This document shows positions 50,791 to 62,410 of a stretch of 64,000 nt of DNA, piece after piece. Positions within the stretch are counted from its first letter, which is position 1. Every line of letters starts with the position of its first letter. The stretch is from Chrysopilus asiliformis. Its lineage: Eukaryota; Arthropoda; Insecta; Diptera; Rhagionidae. Under the pieces are notes generated by a model, which saw nothing but the letters and a program-made list of their open reading frames with translations, was not told where the DNA came from and did no database searches. The position numbers were made by a program, and so were the translations under genes. The DNA lies in the NCBI GenBank assembly GCA_964034945.1, contig OZ035960.1, positions 91,167,848 to 91,231,847 of the forward strand, read 5' to 3'.

Positions 50791-51848
50791 ACTCAGTCGT
50801 GGGACCGGAAACTGCCCTACCCTAGTAGATTTTGCTCATCAGTTCTCTACACTATCAAAGGAAAAACGCACACAATAACATGGTTTTTCAGTTGTGTTTA
50901 GCGAAAATGAGTTGGTGTGGGTATATACAGAATTATTTGTTAAAAAAAACTTTAAAGTAAATGCTTTTAACCGCTTTGAATTTGACTACTGATGAGCATA
51001 TGATGAGCCTTCGATGAGTGCTCATGTAATGTCGACGAGGCGATGCGTTCGGCATCGATTCGTAACCCACTTCATTTGTTTCCGAAATTCGTTCGATATT
51101 ACCGTTAACTCTGGAACTGAAATGCTTGAAAACGATTATTTATTTTCATTCTAAGTTAAAGTGCAATTGAAGACAGAAGGTTCAAATAATATGAGTTCAT
51201 CAATTTTAGTATGCTTGAGTTCTTCCATTTTAGGTTTCAATTATGGTGAATTCATCAAAATAATGAATTTATGGAGAATTTAAATAAAATAATCTCTTCT
51301 TGATTAAATTTAAATTCTTCTTGTTTATTTAATATCTTCAGATACATTAATTGTATCTAATAAATTAGAGTAACATTAATTTTTCTAATGCTTAAACTAT
51401 TTTGCTTGAATCACAATTGATATTTTATTTAATTATAAACGAACATTTCAATTCAAAGGTATCTTAATAACTGAATAATAAATCGTTGCAAAAACATAAT
51501 TTTTAATTCAAAACCTACTCAATATTAAAATCAAAATCTAAATTAAGTAGTTAAGTGAAAAAACGATATTAACCAAAAAATGTCATTTCTCAAACAAGTG
51601 GAATATATGAAAACAAAAGCTTTCTTTACCCACAAATTCATCAATTCTGGTATTCATGAGTTCATCAATTCTGGTATTCATGAGTTCATCAATACGCTTA
51701 TTGATGAGGTAGCCAATTCGGCTACCAATGAGTTCACCCATGAGCACCATCAATACGGCGCCATGATACTCATCGATAGACTCATGCAGAGCTCATCGAA
51801 AGACTCATTGCTACAAATGAGTATATAAGTGAGCAGTAATGATGAGTA
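50791..51848. other. AT-rich spacer with GATGAG-rich patches
   Basis: Clusters of gatgag/ctcatc motifs occur at about 50990-51035 and 51640-51840, including two tandem copies of ttcatcaattctggtattca. Similar motifs resume at 52790-52860 beyond the mariner element, so one GATGAG-rich repeat was probably split by it. An 82-codon frame across the repeats is not considered a gene. Confidence 0.45.
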
Positions 51849-52769
51849 CAGGGTGCGCCATCTGTTCCTCCGGTATGAGAATGTTGAATAACTTTTTAAA
51901 GAAACAATAGATTGCAAAAAATGGTGTTTTTTTATTTAGTTCAATCCTTTACAATTTATGTGGACTACTTTTTGAAAACAACATCGATCAAATTACCACC
52001 TTTATTGGCCACCGCAAACTGTGCTCTTTTTCGGGCATTTTCCATCACTTCTTCGAGCATCTCCGTCGGTATGGCAGCTATTTCGGCACGAATATTGGTC
52101 TTGAGCTCGTCAATGGTCTTCGGGTTGCTGGCGTAAACTTTACTCTTCAAATAACCCCACAAAAAGAAGTCTGGGGGGGTTAAATCAGGGGATCTTGGTG
52201 GCCAGTCAATATCGCCTCTTTTCGATATCACACGTCTAGGGAATTTTTGTTGCAAAAACCGTATTGTTTGGTCCGCTGTGTGGCATGGCGCCCCGTCTTG
52301 CTGAAACCAGAAGTCAGTCAGACCTTTTTCACGCATTTTCGGACACACAAAATGTGCCAACATCCACCGATATCGATTACCATTAACTGTTTCACCTTCA
52401 TTGAAGAAAAATGGCCCAATGATGGTTTTTGCGCACACGCCGGCCCAAACAGTCACTTTTCGATCATGCAATGGTATTTCATGAATCTCGTGAGGATTTT
52501 CTGTCGCCCAAATGCGGCAATTTTGTTTATTAACACCGCCAGAGGGAGTGAAATGTGCCTCGTCGGTCATTAAAACTTGCATCCAAAATTGAACGACTAT
52601 TTTCAATGTACATCGTCACTATTTCGGCGCGTTCTTTCGGTGTGAACCGGTTCATGGTTAAAATTGTACTGGTTTGACGTTTCCAAAACGTGTCTAGGAA
52701 AGCAAATCGGTTGACAAATGGCGAAGTTATTCAATGTTTACATACCGGAGGAACAGATGGCGCACCTTG
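51849..52769 (-). mobile_element. Mariner-type element, internally deleted
   Basis: TIRs of about 28 bp (cagggtgcgccatctgttcc... and caaggtgcgccatctgttcc on the other strand) are flanked by TA (51847-51848 and 52770-52771). At 921 bp it is shorter than the usual 1.3 kb because the middle of the N-terminal region is gone. Confidence 0.93.
51965..52675 (-). pseudogene. Mariner transposase (DD41D), deleted
   Basis: An N-terminal piece (MNRFTPKERAEIVTMYIENS, from about 52653) runs into a deletion with a frame change, then a 213-codon catalytic half follows. It has TDEAHF (first D), RIWATENPHEIHEI, WFQQDGAPCHTA (second D), DWPPRSPDLTPPDFFLWGYL (third D), ending NLIDVVFKK. Forty-one residues separate the second and third aspartates, as in the rosa-like DD41D group rather than DD34D mariner. 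All catalytic residues remain, but the DNA-binding region is lost. Confidence 0.85.
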
Positions 52770-52893
52770 TATATTTCCCAGGCCTAGAACAAAACTCATC
52801 ATGAGTATCATCACTTCGCGATGATGAGTTCATCGATGAGTTCATCATCAACGATCTACTAGGGTGGCCACGACAAAAGTCATTGGCTCGCAT

Positions 52894-53707
52894 CACCGTT
52901 GCCAGATCGGGGGTTTTTTTTAGCTCACGGGGGGTGTTTTGGGGGTGCTTTTTATTTTTTGAAATTCAGGTGTTTTTTCAGGGGGAAATCGTGATAGTTG
53001 AAATAAAAATTTTTCTGAATCATAATATTCAATATTCTACCGAGAGCAATCCGGCATTAGAATTGAAATGATTTCGAAGGAAGGAAAAAAATCCAGATTA
53101 TCAATAAGTCCTGATTTTCATACACCTACATAGTATAGTATGTTATGTTTTGAATTTAGTTTTCTTGTTTTTTTATTTATGAAAAATTTAAATAAATTTT
53201 TGTTTTGTTTAATATTGATACTGAAAATATTTTCTTTCTTTCACCAGATTGACGTAGGTTTAGAAAAAATAAAATAATCCAGGAGGTTCTTTATAACAAA
53301 AATTCTCAATGATTAGCAAATTTCAACTTTATCATAGAAACATAACAGAAGCTATAATTGCCCATTTGTCAATTATTGAAAATCCGCTTGGTGATATGAA
53401 ATCAAAATCCCACTTTTAAGTCAAACTTTTCTGAAATGATTTTCAAATTCCTCTTTAAAGTCAAACTTTGTGCTATTTTTTTGAAATTCTTTGGTTAAAA
53501 ATGTCCAAATTTATGCCCTAAAACCTAAAAATAAATAAAAAGTTGCTGGTTGACTGTTTTATATACGACAATTGCCTAAATTTTGGTTATAACTAATTGT
53601 TGCAATACGAATAAAAAAATTGGGGGTTTTTATTCCAAAATAGCCCGTTTCAGGGGGTTTTTCAGGCTACGACGGGGGGAAAATTTGCTGGCTGTCTGGC
53701 AACTCTG
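52894..53707. mobile_element. hAT-type non-autonomous element
   Basis: The ends caccgttgccaga and the inverse tctggcaactctg are flanked by an exact 8-bp duplication gctcgcat (52886-52893 and 53708-53715). It splits the hairpin element that is intact at 31806-31950. Inside, a fragment of the ACCCGTATGGTGA family (about 53335-53420) and G-runs near both ends are visible. No transposase. Confidence 0.9.
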
Positions 53708-53831
53708 GCTCGCATTGCGATTGTCGTAACCGGTGTGAAAGACTTTTTAGCAGTGGTATTTTTGTGAGATGAAATTAAGAAAATAAGGATTTCTATCAAA
53801 AGTTAACATCCCTGTTAAGTGGCTCTAAGAC

Positions 53832-54315
53832 TATGTTTACACACAGATTGGGCATGAACATGGGACTGAATCAAAAATGTTGCTCGTGTTTACACACGGA
53901 TTAGAACTGAACCCTACTCTCAGTTTGCCAGGAAACAATTGGAAACGAAACGTAATTGAATTTTTTCATTGAATAGTTAAAGGAAAATTATTTTCAATTA
54001 ATATTCGTCAGAATAAACTAAAAAATTTTGAAATGGATTATAAAAAGTTTCTGGCAGCAGCAAGCATGCTTTCCATGTAGACATTATTGCTTGCGAGATC
54101 CGAATTCTTTCACCACTGGAACGCAAATGACAATGGAACGAGAAAAATACGCACTGAAAAATACCAACCAATCAGAACCACATGCACGGAACGCTGAAAA
54201 TGGAAAATCTTTGTTTTCTGGTTCAGTACCCCAATGTTGTCCCCGTTATTCCCTTTATCACCATTTCGACATTTTTGATTCAGTCCCATGTTCATGCCCA
54301 ATCTGTGTGTAAACA
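53832..54315. mobile_element. TIR element with 44-bp ends
   Basis: tgtttacacacagattgggc... at the left and its inverse gcccaatctgtgtgtaaaca at the right are nearly perfect over 44 bp. The unoccupied sequence (ctctaatggcctgacg) is at about 31994-32009. A short frame MDYKKFLAAASMLSM near 54033 resembles the first residues of some Harbinger transposases, weakly suggesting that superfamily. Confidence 0.8.
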
Positions 54316-54423
54316 ATGGCCTGACGATCGACCGTTAACGTTTTTTTTAGTACACTGATGAGTCGATTGCGATTGCTTGTACCCACCTCCTCTAGAGCGA
54401 TTAAATTTTCAAATTTTTGGTAA

Positions 54424-54639
54424 TTATACATTAACATGAAAATATTTTACTTGTTTCCCAGTTTTATTTAATCTGATGTTTATTGGAAGTCTTCTCCAAT
54501 CACGGCGTGTTGGTAATGCTAGACACGGATATTTAAATCTCCTCCAAGGTTTTCCGGGCAAGAGTTTCAAATCCGTTTTTGGACTTTGCATACCGATTGC
54601 ATTGCGTTGTCGTATTGCAAGGTTTTTAAAGATTGCCAA
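54424..54639 (-). other. Uncharacterised 71-codon reading frame
   Basis: It reads NLAIRQRNAIGMQSPKTDLK, LLPGKPWRRFKYPCLALPTR, RDWRRLPINIRLNKTGKQ. The composition (RDW, LP, IR, no low complexity) looks more protein-like than its surroundings, but I do not recognise a family and see no flanking exons. It may be a transposon fragment or chance. Confidence 0.25.
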
Positions 54640-57455
54640 ACAAGCTTAGACGTTGTTCTATAAAAAGTTTATATTTGCACAATCCACTGACTTATATACA
54701 ATGGACATAGCATCCGAGCGGAAAAATGGCACGGCAGCAGATTTAACATGGGGATTCAGTAGCTTCCAACCTAATTGTACTCGTAAACATTTTCCGTTAT
54801 ACAAATTTCATGTCAATTCACCTGCAGTCATGTTCAAATTACATGAAAATTACACAGATAGTTAGTCTTTACTTGCTAAATCTAGTAGGCACATTTGATT
54901 CTTCAAAAATGCGAAAAAAATCAGTGCAAAACGCAAATGTTAAACTTTTTCACTTGAAAGTTAAAGTTGAGAGTCCCCTGCTGTCATTTATGCCAAACAC
55001 ATATCTTGATCTTTCTTTCTCTTACCGATCGCCTTGTTTCTCACACGAGAATGAAAAATTGCCAACTCGTGTTTTATATGAATGACATCTGGTAGTATTT
55101 TGGCGCAAATTTATTTGAATGTGTCGCGATGTGAAAAGTATAATAATAAGTTTTAAGTGCAATTTTAATTTTTTAATTAGAATCAATCAAACATGTCCTT
55201 TGAAATAGACACGTTTGTTTTATACACTCCATTTGGCATTTTTAATGAAGAATTTTTCAGCAACTATTCAACATAACCTCAAACATCAACAGATGATTTG
55301 ATTAGTTGGCCACCCTATTTCTTCAAACAAGGTTGCTAACACATCCCTATGTACTCGTCAAGGTTGGTAATGGTTTCAAGGGGATCCATTTTGCAAGTGA
55401 GAGTCAAAATGTGCGAAAGAGAATCTAGCTGTGTTTCGCGCTATTCGATTTCTTAGCGTATTATGGGAGATTATACTTCCATTGTATATACTTCGTTGGC
55501 ACAATCACAATTTTTTTCTTGATTAATTTGTTTGGTTGAGTAAATATAAATCTTATGTATGGAAAAATGTTCAAGTTTCATTGGCTGTGTTTGTGTTTAT
55601 GTTGAAATTTGCCGTAACTTAAAAGGACTCACAGCGAGCGGCCTCCCTCTCTTGCTTCGCTACGTTGCTACAAGTCACAAAATTCAATTGCTCCCCTATT
55701 AAACACCTCCCTCGGTTCATTATAAAATCTCTTAGTAATAAATGAATATTTTAAGAAGTAGTTTAAAATAATTTGCAATCCCGCAACTCCTTGTTTGTCT
55801 TTCGCTTAAGCAGAAATGAAGAAAAATATCAGTTGTGGTCAACACAAAACTTTCTTCTACAAAATCTACGACCCTGTGCAATTTACGCTAGAGCACTGTC
55901 GCGTTGTCAACCTAAGACGACCTCCCAATAAATTGTTGGTTCATCCAAAAATATTAAAAACGTACAAAATTTGAGATAACTTGAGAACGGTAAAAGATAT
56001 CAATTTACGGTAAATGGCAAAAAGGTAGAAAATTTTAACATCTTTAATTATTCTTTTAACTGCTTTGTCGAAAAACAGTTAGTTTTTATTCGCAAAAATA
56101 TGATTTTTTACATATTAATGAAAATATCTCAATAACGGTAAAAGATAACGGACAACGGTAAAAGACAAAATTGTGCAGAATGCCATTCTCTTCATACATT
56201 CAGTCTGTAAAAACCCGTTAATTTTCGAGATAATCGCAAAAAACTGTTTTTTAGAAATAACGGTTTATCTCGATAACAGGTTGAGATATCGAGCTATAGC
56301 TAAAGACAAAAGTGTGGGAAATTTTATTTTCTCCAAGTTTTGTCATAGTTAAGGCCACTAAAAAACGCGTAGTTTGGGAGTAAATCGAGAAAAACGAAAT
56401 TGCGATTTCTGAAAAACCGCCATTTTGGATACTTCCGGTTAACGGATTTCCACCAAAAGCAACATACCTATAAAATTTAATGGCGCTAGCTCTATTAGTT
56501 TTTGAGAAATCTTGTACACAGACTGACAGACAGAAAGACATTTTTTTAATATGACTCCAATCGACTCAGGAGTGATCGGGAAATGTTTTTTAGGCAAAAT
56601 TAAGAGGTCGAAATTAGAAGAAAGTAAAAATATAATAAAAATGAAAAGACTGCCATAATAAAAAATGGTTGTGGAGATTGTTTAATGATTTTTTTAACGA
56701 AATAATTGTAATATTGGGAATGATTAAAAGAATTAAACAATAAGATAGTACCAAGTAGATGTATTTAAAAAAATGAAATAATATTTAATACGAATAAACA
56801 GTTATTAAAATAAATTTGTGTTAACATAAATCAAGAAAAAAAAAATCAGTGTAAAATTTAATTTTCTTTTATTTTGATGTAGATTATGTGCCATTATTTT
56901 TCAGCAATTATATAAAATATAATTTAATTGGACTTTCTGTACGTTAGAAATGTAACGTTTTGTTTATTTTAAGTGAATTATACATAAATAAAAGTAATTA
57001 AAGATATTTTTTGGTGGAATTCACGTTATGCTAATTTTAAGATGGTTGAATGGAGTTTAGTACCGAGAGCTCTTTTGCAAACATTTTTAACGACAGTGGT
57101 ATAACCACAAATTTTGACCCACTCGCAAAAAAAAATTATGGGCCAGAGCAGCGTAGAAAGAAAGGGAAACAGGGAGACGGGGGATAGGAGGTTCGCATAA
57201 TATATATATATTTAGGGGTAACAAATGTTCAGCCCATGGTAGCGGGGAAACACTTTGGGGCGATGATTCTCGATATCCGCCGTCTTAGTTTTGGTAATAC
57301 CTGCACGCTACTGCTGACGGTCCGCGCAATATCTCATAGCTTTTACAGTTTCTTCAGTCTTTCGTAACATTTCAGAAAAATCGCGTTTTTTGTGAAGTAC
57401 GCAAAGGGATATAAGAAACTTGTTAGATATTTAAAAAAAAAATAGGAAAAACATT
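54640..57455. other. Intergenic with one dispersed repeat
   Basis: No gene recognised. 55910-56620 is a reverse copy of the repeat in the kelch introns. The rest is AT-rich. Short frames (for example 54701-54865 and 54810-55085) lack any conserved pattern. Confidence 0.4.
55910..56620 (-). repeat. Dispersed repeat, reverse copy
   Basis: Shares gagaaatcttgtacacagac, tgacagacagaaag, a series of tatctcgataac motifs and cgggaaatgttttttaggca with the kelch intron repeats, in reverse. Its edge (aataaattgttggtt near 55932) also resembles the flank at about 31603. Confidence 0.7.
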
Positions 57456-58140
57456 CACCCTTGTTCTGAGATACGGCGTTAGCCCGCTAAACGTAACGCA
57501 TTCGATTCGATTCGCTACGCGATCGGTGTTCTGAAAAACGGCGTTTGCTGTTTAAAAATACGGCAAACATCGCATGCAAACGCAGTGTCAAAAATCAGCT
57601 GATTGTGTTTATTTCTTGCTTATGCGAGTGAAAACGTTTGATAGAATTTTGAAAATGGATTCAACACTCCAATTACTTTTTTTTAATGAGGCAGGACGAG
57701 GTAAATTCACTGAGAAACCAAAGAAGGTTACTGAGAGATTCTTCGAACGAAATGAAGTTAAGTGAAGACTCGTAACTATACTTTCATTTTGTCGATTAAT
57801 AGGTTGAATTAGTATTAGTTGAAATTTGAGTTCCACTCCGATTTGAATAAAACACTTTATTAATCATGATTCATAAAACTGAAAAAATATTTGCCAAACT
57901 TGCATTTTGTCAATCACGGCCAACACCAAACGCGAGAAAACTGAAGTGAGCAATTTAACCTCAAATATCAGCTCCCGGCGAATCTCAGAACAACGAAAAT
58001 CGAATACGTTGCGAGGCGTTACTCCCGGTTGAACTCAAACGAAACGTTGCGTATTTCAGAACACCGAAAATGCGATATCGAGTGCTGATCGAGTAAATAT
58101 CGAGCAAACTAACGTAACGCCGTATTTCAGAACAAGGGTG
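57456..58140 (+). mobile_element. 685-bp TIR element downstream of WDR3
   Basis: cacccttgttctgagatacg at the left and cgtatttcagaacaagggtg at the right are inverted copies, with secondary pairing around gcgttac. ATT flanks both sides (57453-57455 and 58141-58143). A 63-codon frame with MDSTLQLLFFNEAGRGKFTE lies inside; it might be the start of an element protein but is too short to assign. Confidence 0.78.
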
Positions 58141-58168
58141 ATTATATAATCTATTAAATACAAATTAA

Positions 58169-58174
58169 ATTTAT
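58169..58174 (-). terminator. Probable poly(A) signal of WDR3
   Basis: tttatt on the plus strand reads AATAAA on the minus strand, about 35 nt downstream of the WDR3 stop codon, a usual distance for a polyadenylation hexamer. Confidence 0.5.
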
Positions 58175-58208
58175 TCTTTGATAAAATACAAAGATGTCCA
58201 AATTGTGC

Positions 58209-60999
58209 TTAGCTTAAATGAACATGCAGTCTTTTAACCAATTGTCGCTTCTTCATTTTTTTATCGCGTTGCCGTTTCGCTTGTGTCGCATCCCTAAATA
58301 AATAAATTCCCTCTTGACTCTCAATGTCACGCTGCAGCAACTGTAATCCATGGTAGTTCATTCCAATCATGTCCCTGAGGTTGACAATAACAGCTTCTAA
58401 ATTTTTCACGAGACCCGTAATGATTGGCAGAAGCGTTTGATTACTGACAATCTGTTTATGATGCAATTGGAATAGAAAAAAAACAATTTTCGATATTAAT
58501 TCCGTTTGATCTTTCCTTTTATTGACCAACTCTGACATTCGCTGCATCATTTGACAAACGTATGAAAATGGAACAATGATGAGAGCTTCCTCGATATCAG
58601 CGGCTCGGATTATTTGAAGGACGGCAATTAAAAAATCGTCTGGTGTTGAGGCCTCGTGTGCTCGCATCAAAGGATGCAACTCTTTGCTGTCTGGGTCGAA
58701 TTCCTTGCAAATATCTAAACATTCAATTATTGATTCCGCTGCTTGTTCCGCTCCCACGGTTTTCCTTGACGGTAATTTCAATCCGGGCAAAGTTGGAACA
58801 GCATTATCATCGCCTGTGGCTAAAGTTTGATTTTCTTGTTCCTCCCGTTCCTCCTCTTGAACGTCCTGCAGGACAATTGGCTCATCTGTCCGTTCGTATA
58901 TTCGGATTGTCCTATCAGAGCCACAACAGCTTACAAATAATCCATTCGAGCTGACACTCAAGCCATACGCCTCGCCAATATGGCCAGGAAAAGTCATGAT
59001 CTTTTGGAAAATGTCTGCATCCCATTGTTTCATCTTTCCGTCTTTGCCACAAGTGAAGAACATGTGAGTTTTTGGAATAAATTGCAGCCCCATCACGGAG
59101 TCATCATGCGCGAAAAGTGATTTATGGCAGTCTCCGAAATCCAAGCCCCAAATTTTCACATTACGGTCGGCTGAACCCGTTGCTATTAGCGTTGAATCGT
59201 ATGAAATGTCCATACAAAGCACAGGCAGTTTATGACCATACAAGGAAAGATAGAATTTAAGTGAATCCAAGAAGAAAATCTTCACTGTTGAATCCAGCAA
59301 ACCGACAGCAATGAATTTCCCATTGGGACTAGTTCGAACGCACAAAACAGTTTCTTCCAGTTTTAGAGTGTTTTTATGCAGCAATGAAAGAACTTTCGTT
59401 TTCGACGAACTCTCATCAGCATTATTATCGCTCTCAATCAGTTCAAAGTACCAGAATTTCACCGTAGTGTCTCCACTTCCAGTGACGCAACCTTTCAAGT
59501 CTGGCAAAAGACAAATTGACCAAAGTTCGCCTTTATGGGCAGGAATATCCTCAAGTATCTCCCCATTTGCAATATCAACAATAAGTAATTGTCCGGTTTT
59601 GGTACCTAGAATCACATGTCGATCGCCAGGTACGAAGCAGGAGGACAAAATGTAATCTGTTTCGACAGTTCGTAAACATTGCATAGTCTCTCGATTCCAG
59701 ACTTTCAAAGATTCCGCACTACCGGACACCAATGCCAATGAATCTGAACTAAAGCAAATGTTTCGGACTTCCGATTGATGTCCGCACTGTGCTATTGTTT
59801 TGAGAAGCGTCGCCTCCGACTTCTTCTGCTTAATATTTATTGAGAATAGCTTCAACGAGTTATTGGCATTATTGACAATCACTCGTAGTTCATCGTTGAG
59901 ACCAATAAGAACATCAAGGGATTTAATTTTCGTGCCTGTTTTTATACTTGGCAATCGTTTGATTTCATCCGCTAGACTCACATCATTATTCCTACCCGAT
60001 TGTTCGTCCGTTGAAAGCTTTTTCATTCGTTTGGCCAGTCTGCTCATCGACTCCTCTTTGGAGCAAACGTAAAAGTTCTCTATTAAATCATTGGTTCCAT
60101 GACAAGACAACACTCGACCGCTTTCGTCCATTACCAAATTGACTACACGGCCTTTGCCAGCTCTCTGAATTGACCCGCAATTCGCAATGGTGAACGGAGA
60201 AACCGAATCTTCATCGTCAATGCTTAGTCCTTCGACTAAGCCTGTTATTCCTGCAGTATCGCTTTGATCTCGTCTTCTTATTCTATAGACATTCATTGCG
60301 TTGTGGCCACAGCCAGAAATCAAAAACTCTCCGACCAAACCAAGTCCCCAGACTTCAGTACGGTTATCGACGATAGTCTTGAAACAGTTCTGGGTTTCCA
60401 CATTCCAGAACTTGATCTGCGTGTCCTTGGAAGTGGTGACTATCACGTCATCAATCCCGAAATGCTCCATGAAGTGCACATCAGTTACGGGAGCATTGTG
60501 GCCGACTAGCCGGCACAGACCCATTTGAGTTACCATGTCCGAAATCACTACATCTGTGTCTTGTCCTCCTGAAGCTAATCGCATTCCTAATTTATCATAT
60601 CGAAGGATATTTACAGCGGTTTTGTGAATGGCTAGAGAGCACACTGGAGATTGCGTCTTCAGATCGAAAACCACAACAGCACCATCCGAATATCCTACGG
60701 AGACGTGAACTCGATCGGGGCTAGGACGGAGAGCAGTTACTTCGAATTTGTCCCGCCGCAGTTCCAGTATTTTTTCGCCAAGTCTGTGAAGTTTTCGGAA
60801 ATTTATTTTATTGATGAAGAGTGGAACTGACAGATACTTACCTCAAATCCCATAGAATCGCATTCTCCGCGCCTCCGCTTAAAATATATCTACCGTCAAT
60901 TCTGTTGTACGTCGCAAAACTTATGTTGGGTCTTCCGCTCGCTATTATGTTAAAGCTTCCCGCGTGTCTGTACGCTAAATACTGTTTCGTGAGGCCCAT
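58209..60999 (-). CDS. WDR3: WDR3/Utp12: SSU processome WD40 protein
   Basis: Two exons (60999-60842 and 60783-58209) with a 58-bp intron join in frame to 910 residues. The start MGLTKQYLAYRHAG matches the conserved MGLTKQYLRY of WDR3. Many WD40 repeats follow, forming the family's two propellers (LASGGQDTDVVISDMVTQMG, HNAPVTDVHF, VTTSKDTQIKFWNVETQNCF, TGSADRNVKIWGLDFGDCHK, CGSDRTIRIYERTD). A C-terminal Utp12 domain of about residues 770-885 ends LRDMIGMNYHGLQLLQRDIE, and the tail is basic (KKMKKRQLVKR). Human WDR3 is about 943 residues, so it is full length. WDR3 (yeast Dip2/Utp12) belongs to the UTP-B complex in nucleolar 18S rRNA maturation. No transposon interrupts it. Confidence 0.96.
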
Positions 61000-61565
61000 T
61001 TTTAAAAACTCCGAAATATCGACACGTGCTAAAAGTCTTTCTCGTAAGGAATTAGTTTTTGTGTTGTCAAATTTTCGTGTTTACAAATCACAAGTTGATT
61101 TACTTGTTATTTTTACGACGTTTAATTGGTAATGACCTACGATCTGAACTGGATTCTTTATATTTCATTTATAAGAAGTTTGTTAAATCACTATTTTTGA
61201 AAATTAAACCGAGTAACCTACATTAAAACAGTTTTTAAACAAATCACTTGCAACGCAACAAGAATACGGTAAAAACGTGCTTTGTGCACAAAACCTGGAA
61301 GAATTCGACTGGAAAACAGAAACGTCAAAAGAAATCGAATCCAATGACTGTGTTTACATTGAGTGTGTTTACAATGGGATTCACTTTGAGGCGGCACGTC
61401 TTTTTCATTTTTTGCCGTGTGCACACGGTTTGCTTCATCTAAAACGGTTCATCAACAAAACTAAAGACACAGGTTTCAACGACCAGACTCAAAAACCAGT
61501 TTGCGACCGATAATTTTAAGTGAATCTAAACTTCGTTCGCTCTTTTTGGTTTCCCTCCCCACTAG
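61000..61565. other. Upstream of WDR3, no gene recognised
   Basis: This should contain the WDR3 promoter. A 78-codon plus-strand frame (61277-61513) has no recognisable relatives and I do not call it a gene. Confidence 0.35.
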
Positions 61566-61915
61566 TAGAGAGCCTATAACCTAGAGAGTGGCCATCGGGA
61601 CATCTAAAAATGGCCGCCGAGCTGAAAAACGAGCGCGAAAAACTTTAAACATTTGATTCATTGTTATAAATAATTGTGAAAATAACTTAAATCGGTTATT
61701 ATAAGTAAAAAACTCATGTCTGAGGTATTAAAAAAATTTGGAAACTCATAGCTGTTTTGATAAATTGAAAAATTGTTTACAGACTGTTCTAATCTGGAAA
61801 AAAAGCTGTTCTAACTGACCTAATAGACTGTTCTAATTGGAGTTAATAGACTGTCCTACTCAGTAGCACAGTCTATTAAGGTAGCATGGCCACTCTCTAG
61901 GTTAAAGGCTCTCTA
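61566..61915 (+). mobile_element. Complete hAT-type MITE
   Basis: TIRs of 29 bp (tagagagcctataacctaga... and its inverse ending ggctctcta) with one mismatch are flanked by an exact 8-bp duplication cccactag (61558-61565 and 61916-61923). A decayed copy lies at 815-1130. Non-coding. Confidence 0.93.
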
Positions 61916-62164
61916 CCCACTAGTGAGCCTACATATAAAGAGAGTGGCCAGGTCGGAACCAACTATTTCCGTTAAGTTTGAATTTTTACCTGATGATGAC
62001 ATATTTAAACCAGAAGTATTTTAAACCATTTTTACTAATATTTTGTGTACGATTTGAGAATTTAAAAAATTATTCGGCCGCTAAAATCGTGTAATTTAAA
62101 GTTCAAAATACTACACTAACACAAACAAATCGCCTTTGCTTTGCGAAAAGATGGCTGAACTTTC

Positions 62165-62232
62165 GAAATAAAATAAGAGTTACTGTTTTGTGCCATACTA
62201 AAGCTACAAACGGCACAAAACAGTAACTCCAA
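62165..62232. repeat. Short inverted repeat
   Basis: gagttactgttttgtgcc and ggcacaaaacagtaactc are exact inverted copies around a loop of about 17 bases (atactaaagctacaaac), with a nearby pair of agatggc motifs outside. It may be a tiny MITE or a transcribed hairpin. Confidence 0.7.
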
Positions 62233-62410
62233 GATGGCCCACCCTTTAGAAAAAAAAACATGTGTGTGCAGTGCACACGCGGTAGAAGTGAAACCTTGGG
62301 AAAACTAAACAGCGAGAGAATGAGACGAATGCGGTATCAGGTGTGGGATAGTTATAGCGTTTATTTATTATAATATTGGTACAAAGTTCAAAAGTCATAT
62401 TATATTTTTA

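Noticed and set aside
51580..51828. 82-codon frame with HEFINSGIHEFINSG repeats
   Set aside because: It is translated from tandem GATGAG/ttcatcaat repeats; no conserved domain and the repeat continues out of frame.
58643..60528. Plus-strand frames of 75-114 codons across the WDR3 region
   Set aside because: They are antisense shadows of the strongly conserved WDR3 coding sequence.
61277..61513. 78-codon frame upstream of WDR3
   Set aside because: No recognisable domain, no splice partners, and two other overlapping frames of similar length exist there.
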